From assembly GCA_051418055.1 (NCBI GenBank), contig JBPRGH010000002.1, positions 1-64,000 of the forward strand: 64,000 nt of DNA, read 5' to 3'. Position numbers and translations under genes: made by a program. This stretch comes from JBPRGH01 sp051418055 (GTDB lineage Bacteria; Bacteroidota; Bacteroidia; Cytophagales; Cyclobacteriaceae). The notes beneath the pieces are model-generated. The model did no database searches. It was not told the origin of the DNA and worked only from the letters and a program-made list of their open reading frames with translations. Positions within the stretch are counted from its first letter, which is position 1; each line of letters starts with the position of its first letter. Shown here in pieces: positions 28,855-37,061 of this stretch.

Positions 28855-30369
28855 TTACTCAAGCGCTTTTAATGCTTTGCCGTAGTAGGTATCCGAGCTA
28901 ATGTTTCGGGCAGCTTCACGGTAGGCTGCACTGAGCTCTGAGTTATTTGATCTGTTTACCACCTCTGAAAGTGCTATAAGTGCCTCTGATTGATAGAAAT
29001 CACTGTCAATATATTCTGTTGCCTTTATTAAAGCTATAGCAGTTTTTTTATCCATTGAGGAAGTGCGTTCTGCGGCTTTTTTTATTACTGTAGAAGCATA
29101 ATGATCTGAATTCACATTCCTTAAAGCATTTGATATAGCTTCTGTTAATTCAGTTGTAAGATTACCCTGGTCAATTGATTTGACTAAGAGGTTAGAGAGA
29201 TAATAATCGCTCGACATCCTTTCTGATACCGTATTAACAATATGGATTTTCATATTTGAATTCAGATCGCTTTCCAGAAGCTCCCCAAATATGTTAGCCA
29301 TATAATAATCAGAGGATATGCTGCTGATCTCATTAAGGAGAATATTAAACCCATTTTCAGATAAATTCTTATGCCCCAGCGCTTTCTTTAATACAGATGA
29401 TTTATAGTAATCACTATCAATATTTTTTGATGCACTTACCAGGGACGACAAAACTTCACCTGTCAAATTATCTTCTTCGAGTAATGTGCTAATAACTACC
29501 GTCTGATAATAATCGGAATTTATTTTGTCAACAGCTGCTAAAACTTTTTTCATGGCAGCAGGTGAGGGTTTTGATTCTTTTAGTGCATGTTTTAATACAA
29601 CGGCAAGATAATAATCGGAATCTATATTGGTGAGCCCAGCAAAAAAGGCTTCTGAAGCTTTAGGGTCATTCAGAAATAAACTACTGTGCTTTTTAAGCAG
29701 GCTGGCGAGGTAATAATCAGATTCAACAACAGACGAGATTTTATCTGCTATAGATATTAGATCAGCTGATCTCAAATCTTTTTTCTGTAACAGCAGGTCA
29801 GCATAATGTACCTGTACATAGTTACTCTCCAGTTTTTCGATTTCATTTAAAACAGCATTGGCACCACCAGAATTATAGAACCTGTTAACCCTGCTTTCAG
29901 CGGCTATTCGGGTAGTACGTACAATTTCGGGTAAAATTTCAGATAGCCACTTTTTGCCGGCCGGATCATATGCTATCTCCTTGCGACCTTCAAAATATTT
30001 TTTTGATAGCTGGCCATTACCATCAGATTCTATTACCAGCTCCCGCTTAGAGCCAAAAGTAGTTTTGCTGATCTCCAGAAATCCACCTGGTGAGATACTT
30101 TTAACAGCTCTATCATCATCTGTTACTTCAATTTTTCCCTGGTATTCTATTTCAAAATTTTGTAATGCAGAATTAGATTTATATTTAATAGTTCTTTTGC
30201 CTGAATTCTCCTTTATCTGGATTGAATTGTTGCTCATTGTTTGTGCAAATCCGGGTTGAGAGATAAAGAGATAAAGGATTACAAAAGCAATTGCGGCTCC
30301 TGTTGTTAATAAAATTCTTTTAGAAAGTACTGTCAACGACGGTTTCATGATTCTACTCATTTGTTTCAC
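28855..30369 (-). CDS. Membrane-anchored protein of ten 34-residue SDYY repeats
   Basis: I do not recognise a named family. The 504-residue protein has one N-terminal membrane or signal segment (about 18-42, ending FAQ) and a beta-rich domain (about 48-135). A long helical solenoid follows. The solenoid carries a repeated (I/V)-x-S-D-Y-Y motif at residues 182, 217, 251, 285, 319, 353, 387, 421, 456 and 492. The spacing is exactly 34 residues for the six central intervals. The period equals that of TPRs, but the residue pattern is not that of TPRs and looks more HEAT-like. It is upstream of and on the same strand as the LytTR kinase unit, 74 bp away. A periplasmic scaffold or sensor partner is an inference. 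Confidence 0.75.
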   Translation of the reverse strand: MKQMSRIMKPSLTVLSKRILLTTGAAIAFVILYLFISQPGFAQTMSNNSIQIKENSGKRTIKYKSNSALQNFEIEYQGKIEVTDDDRAVKSISPGGFLEISKTTFGSKRELVIESDGNGQLSKKYFEGRKEIAYDPAGKKWLSEILPEIVRTTRIAAESRVNRFYNSGGANAVLNEIEKLESNYVQVHYADLLLQKKDLRSADLISIADKISSVVESDYYLASLLKKHSSLFLNDPKASEAFFAGLTNIDSDYYLAVVLKHALKESKPSPAAMKKVLAAVDKINSDYYQTVVISTLLEEDNLTGEVLSSLVSASKNIDSDYYKSSVLKKALGHKNLSENGFNILLNEISSISSDYYMANIFGELLESDLNSNMKIHIVNTVSERMSSDYYLSNLLVKSIDQGNLTTELTEAISNALRNVNSDHYASTVIKKAAERTSSMDKKTAIALIKATEYIDSDFYQSEALIALSEVVNRSNNSELSAAYREAARNISSDTYYGKALKALE

Positions 30370-30560
30370 TTCTATTCACGGCAATTTTACAAACAGGTTA
30401 AGACTAAATAAAGAATACTGTAATGAACTGTAGCATAGATGTAGTGAAATGTCAGAGGCAGGAATTAAATAATTTTATTGTATTTTCAACAGTAGGTGCT
30501 TTTTAGTTGTTAACGCTGCATATCAGTAGCTATCAGCTAATTAAATAAAAAAATAAAGTA

Positions 30561-32024
30561 ATGAAAAACTTAAAAGTACAATCAGTTGCTTTAACCCTTA
30601 CATCCCTGTTTATACTTTCCGGATTATTAACCCTCTATTCCTGTGCTAGAAATCCTGTTACAGGCAAACGAGAATTAATGTTACTGGGGCAGGGGCAGGA
30701 GAGAGCTATGGGTGAGCAGGCTGATCCAGAAATAGTAGCTTTCTTTGGTTTATATGATGATCCTCAGTTACAAAGGTTTATAGATCAAAAAGGGGAGGAA
30801 ATGGCAAATATTTCACACAGAAAAAACCTGGACTGGGAATTTAAAATAGTAGATTCTCCTGTACTTAATGCTTTTGCTGTGCCCGGTGGATTCGTTTACT
30901 TTACCAGGGGAATAATGGCACATTTTAATAATGAAGCAGAGTTTGCAGGAGTATTAGGGCATGAAATAGGCCATGTTACGGCACGACATTCTGCCCAGCA
31001 ATACTCTAAAGCTATGTTAGCCCAGGTTGGTTTGACAGTAGGTATGGTTGTTTCTGAAACCTTTGCTCAATTTTCAGATGTAGTGGGTCAGGGAGTAGGT
31101 TTGCTCTTCTTGAAGTATGGGCGTGATGCAGAACGAGAATCAGACAAGTTGGGTGCTGAGTATTCTTCCAAAATAGGTTATGATGCACATCAGATGGCCC
31201 AGTTTTTTAATACCCTACAACGTAAAGCTGAAGTAGCCGGCCAGGAACCCGTCCCGACGTTTCTTTCTACTCACCCACATCCAAGCGATCGGCTGGAAAA
31301 AGTACATGAATATGCAGAATACTGGCAACAAAAGCTTAATCTAGAAAACCCTGATGTAAACAGGAACAGCTATCTACGCATGATAGACGGCATAGTATAT
31401 GGTGAAGATCCGAGGCAGGGATATAGGGAAGGGAATATATTTTATCATCCCGTACTTAAATTTCAATTCCCCATACCTGCAGGGTGGGCGTTTCAAAATA
31501 CACCTCAGCAGGTACAGATGGCTCCGGAGGGAGGAGAGGCAATGATGATGCTTACACTGGTACAGGCAAATTCCTTACAGGAAGCAGCTCAGCAGGTGCT
31601 GGAAAAGTATAATCTTGAAGCTGTTGAATCAAGGAATGTAACTGTTAATGGTTTAAATGCTTTGGCCCTAATAGCTGACCAACAGCAGGAGCAAGGTACC
31701 ATTCGCGTATTGTCTTACCTGATAAGTTATGATAATAATATTTATAATATGATGGGGGTAGCCGCTTTAAATAACTTCAGCAATCATGCGAGGGTATTTA
31801 CCAGCGTGATGGAAGCATTTAGTCCCTTAACGGACCCTTCTAAAATAAACGTACAGCCGGAGCGAGTTAATATAAGAGAAGTAACACAATCAACTACTTT
31901 ACAGCAGGCTTTAAGCCAATTTGGAGTGCCTAACGAACGGCTTGAGGAGCTGGCTGTTTTAAATGGAATGCAGCTTAATGAACAGGTTTCCAGCGGAACG
32001 TTAATTAAAGTAATTGGCAAGTAA
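30561..32024 (+). CDS. M48-family metalloprotease lipoprotein
   Basis: This is a periplasmic or outer membrane zinc protease of the BepA/LoiP type, usually involved in envelope protein quality control. The 487-residue protein has a lipobox LYSC (Cys28). The catalytic motif HEIGHVTARH includes His134, Glu135 and His138, and the downstream ERESD (191-195) supplies the third ligand. The central segment NAFAVPGGFVYFTRG is typical of M48. The C-terminal part (about 285-487) is a family extension ending in a LysM-like segment. It is monocistronic and convergent with the sugar isomerase gene across a shared terminator. Confidence 0.92.
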   Translation: MKNLKVQSVALTLTSLFILSGLLTLYSCARNPVTGKRELMLLGQGQERAMGEQADPEIVAFFGLYDDPQLQRFIDQKGEEMANISHRKNLDWEFKIVDSPVLNAFAVPGGFVYFTRGIMAHFNNEAEFAGVLGHEIGHVTARHSAQQYSKAMLAQVGLTVGMVVSETFAQFSDVVGQGVGLLFLKYGRDAERESDKLGAEYSSKIGYDAHQMAQFFNTLQRKAEVAGQEPVPTFLSTHPHPSDRLEKVHEYAEYWQQKLNLENPDVNRNSYLRMIDGIVYGEDPRQGYREGNIFYHPVLKFQFPIPAGWAFQNTPQQVQMAPEGGEAMMMLTLVQANSLQEAAQQVLEKYNLEAVESRNVTVNGLNALALIADQQQEQGTIRVLSYLISYDNNIYNMMGVAALNNFSNHARVFTSVMEAFSPLTDPSKINVQPERVNIREVTQSTTLQQALSQFGVPNERLEELAVLNGMQLNEQVSSGTLIKVIGK

Positions 32025-32042
32025 AATTTAATTTTAAAATAT

Positions 32043-32081
32043 AAAAAAAGAGGTGTGGTTTTTAACTACACCTCTTTTTTT
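32043..32081. terminator. Bidirectional rho-independent terminator
   Basis: AGAGGTGTGGTT and AACTACACCTCT form a 12-bp stem with one G-T pair and a 3-nt loop. It is flanked by A7 on the left and T7 on the right. It serves the M48 gene and the convergent isomerase gene. Confidence 0.9.
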
Positions 32082-32103
32082 ATATATGCCCTAAATGATT
32101 TAG

Positions 32104-32973
32104 CTAAAGCTTTAAATTCTTTAAATATTTCGCGTTTTCCTGTATAGCCACTAAAGGTTTAGTATTAGTATAATCCTCCTGTTCAACAATAAAATATTTC
32201 ATTCCATTTTCCTGTGCTGTTTTAAGCACCTCTTTCCAGTTGATAATTCCGGTGCCAAGTACGGTGGAGTGTCCTTCCGTGTCATTTTTCTTTTTATAAT
32301 CCTTTACATGACAAAGGCGAAAGCGGTTTTCATAATTCTTTAAATATTCAATTGGATCAGCACCGCCGGCTACAACCCAATATATATCCAGTTCAAAATC
32401 TACCAGATCGGGGTCAGTGGAATCCATCAAAACTTTTTGAGGGATTTTTCCCTCTGTCTCTTTAAAAGTATACGCATGGTTGTGGTAGGCAAATCCTAAA
32501 CCGTTTTGTTTACAGATTTTGCCCCAGTGGTTAAATTTATCTGCAAATGCCTTATAACCCTCAATGGTTTCCTGTGGACCTATCCATGGAGAAATAAGAT
32601 ATTTCATTCCTATTTCGGCAGCCTTTTCTGCTTTTGATTCAAAATTTTCTTCTGTATTACAGTGGCTGGCGACGATTTCCATACCCAGATCTTCCACAAA
32701 TGCTTTAAAATCGGTATTGCTCATTCCCCAGAACATTCCGGAGCTGCCTTCAAAACTTTCGATATGCTTATAGCCATAGGATGAAATAGCCTTTAATGTC
32801 CCTTTAGGATCGGCAGCCATAGCTTCTTTAACAGAATAAAGCTGAATGCCGAAATCAGATATCCCGCCTGAGCTGAAAAGCCGGAGTGAATTTCCTAAAG
32901 TAGTAGCTGGCAGAGCTAAACCGCTAGCCATTAATGCGCTTAATTTTATAAAATTTCTTCTGCTATTGTCCAT
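32104..32973 (-). CDS. Secreted sugar phosphate isomerase/epimerase-like TIM-barrel protein
   Basis: The 289-residue protein has a twin-arginine-type signal (SRRNFIKLSALMASG, residues 4-18). It then shows the AP-endonuclease-2-like TIM barrel: FGIQLYSVKEAM, the ASHCN strand, FAYHNHAYTF, DFELDIYWV and RLCHVKDY. These hold the likely metal ligands (His and Glu/Asp in HNH, ELD, CHVKD). Such enzymes isomerise keto-sugars or inositols. The gene follows the multidomain glucose/sorbosone dehydrogenase by 37 bp and probably acts on its product. Folding before Tat export would suit a metal enzyme. The exact substrate is unknown. Confidence 0.87.
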   Translation of the reverse strand: MDNSRRNFIKLSALMASGLALPATTLGNSLRLFSSGGISDFGIQLYSVKEAMAADPKGTLKAISSYGYKHIESFEGSSGMFWGMSNTDFKAFVEDLGMEIVASHCNTEENFESKAEKAAEIGMKYLISPWIGPQETIEGYKAFADKFNHWGKICKQNGLGFAYHNHAYTFKETEGKIPQKVLMDSTDPDLVDFELDIYWVVAGGADPIEYLKNYENRFRLCHVKDYKKKNDTEGHSTVLGTGIINWKEVLKTAQENGMKYFIVEQEDYTNTKPLVAIQENAKYLKNLKL

Positions 32974-33010
32974 TATATGTTAGTGATGGTGAATATTAGT
33001 TTCAATATAA

Positions 33011-36000
33011 TTATTTTTCATGAAATTGGATCCAGTCGAGGTTCATTAACTGCTCTTCCTTCTTTTCTTCATTTTTAAAAACAAAGTAGATATCATGTAC
33101 ACCTTTTGTAATTTTTAATTCAGAATCAACGGGATTAAAATCATTTTTGCTTTCTTTTGAAACAGTGGTTTCACTTACAACCGGACCATCAGGAGAACCA
33201 ATCCTACACTCTATGTTACCTCCTGACAGAGTTGAAACATTATAGGTGATCGATTTTATAGCAGTGAGATCAATATCATTAAAAACAATATGAGATCCAT
33301 GCCTTATCTCACTTACATAGGCCAAATTCCCTCCATTAGGCCTTTGCTGCTGGACATTCCTGAAAGCATCATAGTTTTCTGCCTGTACTTTAGGGTGGCG
33401 GAAGGTAAAGCTTTTTCTTTCAGTAATAGGCGGAATATTATTAGCTCCTTTATCAGTATAGGCCACACTTAATATATAAAGGCCATCTTCATTTTGCTCT
33501 TCATGCTTATCAAAGGAAATTATCCCATGAAGGGGAAGGTTTGACGGTTTGTCGTCAGCAAGGGAAAGTATATATTTCGTCATTTCAGTGGCATCTTCTT
33601 CCGTATGCTGCGGATGTGCAGCCATTAAGGCATCGCCCCAGACACCGCCTCCTCCTTTAATTATTTTCTTTGACAGGAATTCAACTGCAGAATAATCTCC
33701 TTTATAATGGAGAGCAATATCTTTATAAGTTGGGCCCACAGATGCCTTTTCTAGAGTATGGCAAGAGCGACAATCGCTATTCTCAATTAGCTGTTTTCCA
33801 AGAAGGTATTTTGAGGGGGATATATTCGCCTCTCCGGGACTAATTAGTGCAAGATCAAGGCCATGATCAAGATAATTAAAATTAAATGCAGCATTTTCTT
33901 CACTTATTTCATAATTCACTAATTCACCGTCTTCTTTATCATGGATGCGTATGTTGTATGAAAGTTTTTTATTCTGATGATAAAAGCTCCTGTTTCCCTC
34001 AAAATAAACTTCAACAACAGGAGGTTCATTTCCAACTGCTACTTTTAGTGTGGCCTCGCTGCTTAATCCCTGAGGATCAGTAACAACTAGTTTAGCATTA
34101 TGGATACCCGGGTTATTAAATGTAAAAGTAGTCTCTTTGTCTGCCGATTTAACTTTTTCAGAATTAAAATACCATTGATATTCCAATTGCTCGTCCTCAT
34201 AGTCAAAGGATTCTCCGGCAGAGAGCTCAACTGTAAAGGGTGCTGCTCCCACAGTCTTTTCAGCTTTAATTTTAGCAACCGGAGCCTTATTACCTTCATT
34301 ATAGAAAATTTTAATAAGTCGCGCCTCATCATTATTTGCAAAATAATTAGCACCATATTCCAGGATATATAGAGCTCCTTCCGGTCCAAATCGCATATCT
34401 ATCGGTTTGACAATATCTTCTTTGGGAAGGAAAGGTTCTATTTTTTCAATATTATAGTTTTCGTCAAAGCTTACTACCTGAATCCAGCTGCGCGCCCACT
34501 CATAGATAAACCACTTTCCTGAGTAATATAAAGGGAATTTATTTGAAGAAGGACCATATAAATTTTCATGATAAAAAGGCCCTCCCATAGCACTGCGGCT
34601 TCCTTTACCTAACATTGGAAATTCCTGTGATTCTCCATAAGGATACCAGATCATAGCTGCCTGAGCAGTGGGTAGAATTTTCTTGCCGGTATTATTAGGT
34701 GACTCATTTATGGGTTTTTCAGGATTCAGATAATCTCCGTGTTTATTTGTACTAAAATCCCAATCGGGATACATTTTATTGTTACCTACAAAATATGGCC
34801 ATCCAAAATTGCCTGCTGCTTTTGCCTGATTCCACTCATCATAACTTTGAGGGCCCTGGATACCATCTTCACCACCATCAGGTCCAACATCACCCCAGTA
34901 AAGGAAATTGGTAGCAGGGTCTATTGTAAAGCGAAAAGGATTTCTAACCCCCATTACATAGATCTCGGGCCTTGCATCAGGTTCATTTTTGGCAAATAAA
35001 TTATTCTCAGGGATACTATAAGATCCGTCACTGTTAACCTTTATCCTGAGGATTTTTCCCCGGAGGTCATTAGTATTAGAGGAAGATTTCTGAGCATCAA
35101 AAGGTGATCGGCCCGGGCGTTCATCGATTGGAGTATATCCATTTGATTCTTTTGAGCTGGTGTTATCGCCGGTGGAAATATAAAGAAGACCATCAGGCCC
35201 AAATTCAAGTCCTCCAGCAGAATGGCAGCAGGTTTCTCTCTGTACGGGTACTTCCATTATGACTTTTTCACTACTCAATATTAAACTGTCACCGACCATT
35301 AGGAACCGGGAGAGGTTTTGTTTTGGCTCAGGTCCCGGTGGAGAATAATAAATATAGATCCATCCGTTTCGACTGAAATCCGGATCAGCCGTTATTCCAA
35401 GCATTCCATCTTCGTAATTACCCTCGGTAGAAACTTTAAAATTTGCTAGTAACCGGGTTTTTTGATGCTTTGGATTATAGAGCTTGACCGGGCCTTCTCT
35501 TTCAATAAACAAAACTCTTTGATCAGGCAAAACAGCCATTTGCATTGGTTCATTGAGATCATTATCCAGCACTACTTTAATAAAACGATTTTCATCCGGC
35601 ATTCTTAATGATGTTGCTTTTTGATAATCAGGAAATTCACCGCCGGCTGCCTTTAATGCAACAGCAGATATTTTCTCTACCGTAAAATTGGAAGGTTCAT
35701 TTTTAAGATCTGTGGATGTATAATAAAACTGTCCATTATCATAAGGTAATATTATTGGTTCTACTTCAGTAGAGACTGTCTTTACTATATTTTGAAGATC
35801 CAGCCTTTGTAATAATCTCCCATACCACGGCCATTGGTAACGTAAGCGTATGCTATCGGTTGAGATATTTAAGGCAAGTAAACTGCCTCCCGACTGGACG
35901 AATCTTTCTATACTGTTTTGTTGATGGCTATTTAATTTTTGTGGATTTAAATCAAGAAGAACAATAGCATTAAAATCCTTAAGGCTATCTTCAGTGAGGT

Positions 36001-36187
36001 ACAAACCTTCCTTTGAGCTAATCACCTCAATCTCATTTTCAGTTAATCTTTTTGATATTTCATTAGTAAAAGTTATTGAAGCAGGTTTCTCCTGGACTTC
36101 ATCAGTATTATAAATTAATACCCTCGGGGATTTTGAACAGGAGAAAAAAAGTATCGCAATAATTAAAATTGAAAATATCTTCCACAT
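33011..36187 (-). CDS. Multidomain lipoprotein: ThuA-like, glucose/sorbosone dehydrogenase, PKD, cytochrome c and carbohydrate-binding domains
   Basis: This is a 1058-residue periplasmic or surface sugar-oxidising protein. It has a lipobox FFSC (Cys17). An N-terminal ThuA/glutamine-amidotransferase-like domain (about 22-135) is followed by a six-bladed PQQ-type dehydrogenase domain (about 205-610; YEDGMLGITADPDF, CCHSAGGLEFGPDGLLYIS, ARPEIYVMGVRNPFRF). A PKD domain (about 640-715) and a class I cytochrome c with heme motif CRSCH (806-810) come next. A CBM6-like beta-sandwich (about 940-1058) ends the protein. Electrons from sugar oxidation can thus pass to the built-in heme. It is the first gene of an operon with the TIM-barrel isomerase. 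This architecture is known in Bacteroidota, though the substrate is not established. Confidence 0.9.
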   Translation of the reverse strand: MWKIFSILIIAILFFSCSKSPRVLIYNTDEVQEKPASITFTNEISKRLTENEIEVISSKEGLYLTEDSLKDFNAIVLLDLNPQKLNSHQQNSIERFVQSGGSLLALNISTDSIRLRYQWPWYGRLLQRLDLQNIVKTVSTEVEPIILPYDNGQFYYTSTDLKNEPSNFTVEKISAVALKAAGGEFPDYQKATSLRMPDENRFIKVVLDNDLNEPMQMAVLPDQRVLFIEREGPVKLYNPKHQKTRLLANFKVSTEGNYEDGMLGITADPDFSRNGWIYIYYSPPGPEPKQNLSRFLMVGDSLILSSEKVIMEVPVQRETCCHSAGGLEFGPDGLLYISTGDNTSSKESNGYTPIDERPGRSPFDAQKSSSNTNDLRGKILRIKVNSDGSYSIPENNLFAKNEPDARPEIYVMGVRNPFRFTIDPATNFLYWGDVGPDGGEDGIQGPQSYDEWNQAKAAGNFGWPYFVGNNKMYPDWDFSTNKHGDYLNPEKPINESPNNTGKKILPTAQAAMIWYPYGESQEFPMLGKGSRSAMGGPFYHENLYGPSSNKFPLYYSGKWFIYEWARSWIQVVSFDENYNIEKIEPFLPKEDIVKPIDMRFGPEGALYILEYGANYFANNDEARLIKIFYNEGNKAPVAKIKAEKTVGAAPFTVELSAGESFDYEDEQLEYQWYFNSEKVKSADKETTFTFNNPGIHNAKLVVTDPQGLSSEATLKVAVGNEPPVVEVYFEGNRSFYHQNKKLSYNIRIHDKEDGELVNYEISEENAAFNFNYLDHGLDLALISPGEANISPSKYLLGKQLIENSDCRSCHTLEKASVGPTYKDIALHYKGDYSAVEFLSKKIIKGGGGVWGDALMAAHPQHTEEDATEMTKYILSLADDKPSNLPLHGIISFDKHEEQNEDGLYILSVAYTDKGANNIPPITERKSFTFRHPKVQAENYDAFRNVQQQRPNGGNLAYVSEIRHGSHIVFNDIDLTAIKSITYNVSTLSGGNIECRIGSPDGPVVSETTVSKESKNDFNPVDSELKITKGVHDIYFVFKNEEKKEEQLMNLDWIQFHEK

Positions 36188-36486
36188 ACAATCTATAAGA
36201 TTAACTAATATATTTTTTGCCCAACTATCACAAAATATAATAAGGAGTATAAATGAACATTTAGATAGTTATTCTGAAATGGTCAATTCCCAATATCAGG
36301 AGTATATTTGATAAATGAAATGGATTCAGGAAATATTTTTTATTTCAATCTTTTCGGCACTAAAAAATTTGTATTTGAAATAATGGGTGCCATAAAAGAG
36401 AAATGGTTTGGCGGAGAGATTTTGCTATGGAGATGAATACTAGCTAAACAACATAAAGATCTTAATTCTAAAATCTCACATCTCAC
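36188..36486. other. Intergenic region with no recognised gene
   Basis: AT-rich sequence lies upstream of the dehydrogenase gene. Two very short reading frames (22 and 17 codons, near 36315 and 36384) touch each other but have no other support. From about 36463 a simple ATCTCAC repeat leads into the tRNA-derived repeats. Confidence 0.5.
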
Positions 36487-36600
36487 ATCTATAAAAAGTG
36501 GGATGTACTGGATCACTCATACACATAGGCCTGCCGCACATGGTTCTCGTGATCCGATTTAAATCGGAGATTCAAACCAGTCCCTGGTTCTCATCCAGAA
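36487..36600 (-). pseudogene. Remnant of a tRNA-Val 3' end with a palindrome
   Basis: Positions 36487-36513 repeat exactly the 27 bp at 36634-36660, which cover the 3' end and flank of tRNA-Val. After 36513 the similarity is lost. A perfect 16-bp palindrome TCCGATTTAAATCGGA lies at 36553-36568, followed by a short T-arm-like segment (ATTCAAACCAGT). No complete cloverleaf can be drawn. It looks like a decayed partial duplicate. Confidence 0.6.
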
Positions 36601-36645
36601 TTAAATATGAGATTCTAATATCTAATATCTCAAATCTATAAAAAG

Positions 36646-36720
36646 TGGGATGTACTGGATTCGAACCAGTGACCTCTGCCCTGTCAAGGCAGCGCTCTAA
36701 ACCAGCTGAGCTAACACCCC
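36646..36720 (-). tRNA. tRNA-Val (anticodon GAC)
   Basis: The minus strand folds as a complete 75-nt cloverleaf. The acceptor stem is GGGGTGT/ACATCCC with one G-U pair and discriminator A. The D-arm is GCTCAGCTGGTTTAGAGC and the anticodon arm is CTGCC-TTGACAG-GGCAG, with GAC at the anticodon. The T-arm loop is TTCGAAT. CCA is not encoded. A TATCTTTG element lies 13 bp before the 5' end. Confidence 0.97.
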
Positions 36721-36732
36721 ATTATTCTTATT

Positions 36733-36740
36733 CAAAGATA
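36733..36740 (-). promoter_or_regulatory. -7 promoter element of tRNA-Val
   Basis: On the minus strand TATCTTTG fits the Bacteroidota consensus TAnnTTTG. The predicted start lies a few bases before the tRNA. The duplicated upstream region of the tRNA-like copy keeps the element as TATATTTG (36958-36965), which supports it. Confidence 0.65.
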
Positions 36741-36869
36741 AAATTTTCTTTAGCAAAAAAGGCAGTATTTAATTTCAAATTACCTTTTTGTTTTTCTTTT
36801 TAAGAAGTATATAGAAGAATAATGGCTTTAATTTCAAACCCCCATTTACTGTATTAGTTGCTGCTGAAA

Positions 36870-36945
36870 TGTGATGGTACTTATTCGAACCAGTGACCTT
36901 CCCGAAAGCTTTCGGGACGCTCTAAACCAGCTGAGCTAACACCCC
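36870..36945 (-). pseudogene. tRNA-Val duplicate whose anticodon arm is replaced by a palindrome
   Basis: The 5' half (acceptor strand, D-arm) and the T-arm are almost identical to the tRNA-Val at 36646. The 17-nt anticodon stem-loop is replaced exactly by the 18-bp perfect palindrome TCCCGAAAGCTTTCGGGA (36900-36917). The 3' acceptor strand is mutated (CCATCAC instead of ACATCCC), so the acceptor stem pairs poorly. About 100 bp of 5' flank is also duplicated, including the promoter element. It cannot read a codon as a normal tRNA. It is either a pseudogene or a non-decoding tRNA-like RNA. Confidence 0.85.
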
Positions 36946-36957
36946 ATTTATTAAATT

Positions 36958-36965
36958 CAAATATA
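36958..36965 (-). promoter_or_regulatory. -7 promoter element of the tRNA-Val-like copy
   Basis: TATATTTG on the minus strand lies at the same distance from the tRNA-like 5' end as TATCTTTG in the intact copy. Its retention suggests the degenerate copy could still be transcribed. Confidence 0.5.
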
Positions 36966-37061
36966 AATATTTTCTTTAGCAAAAAATGTAAGAATTTAAT
37001 AACTAATCATTTTTTTCGTTTCCTTGTTGAGAAGTATATAAAATAAAGGAGTATTAAAATT

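Noticed and set aside
34087..34389. Open frames of 90-100 codons on both strands within the dehydrogenase gene
   Set aside because: They are out-of-frame shadows of the well-supported multidomain gene and carry no domain or signal pattern.
36315..36440. Two touching micro-frames (22 and 17 codons)
   Set aside because: They are too short, without signal peptide, lipobox or ribosome site, and give no recognisable peptide.
36490..36600. A third intact tRNA gene
   Set aside because: Only the 3' end and a short T-arm-like piece match; no cloverleaf can be formed.
36870..36945. A second functional tRNA
   Set aside because: The anticodon arm is missing and the acceptor stem pairs poorly, so a decoding tRNA is not supported.
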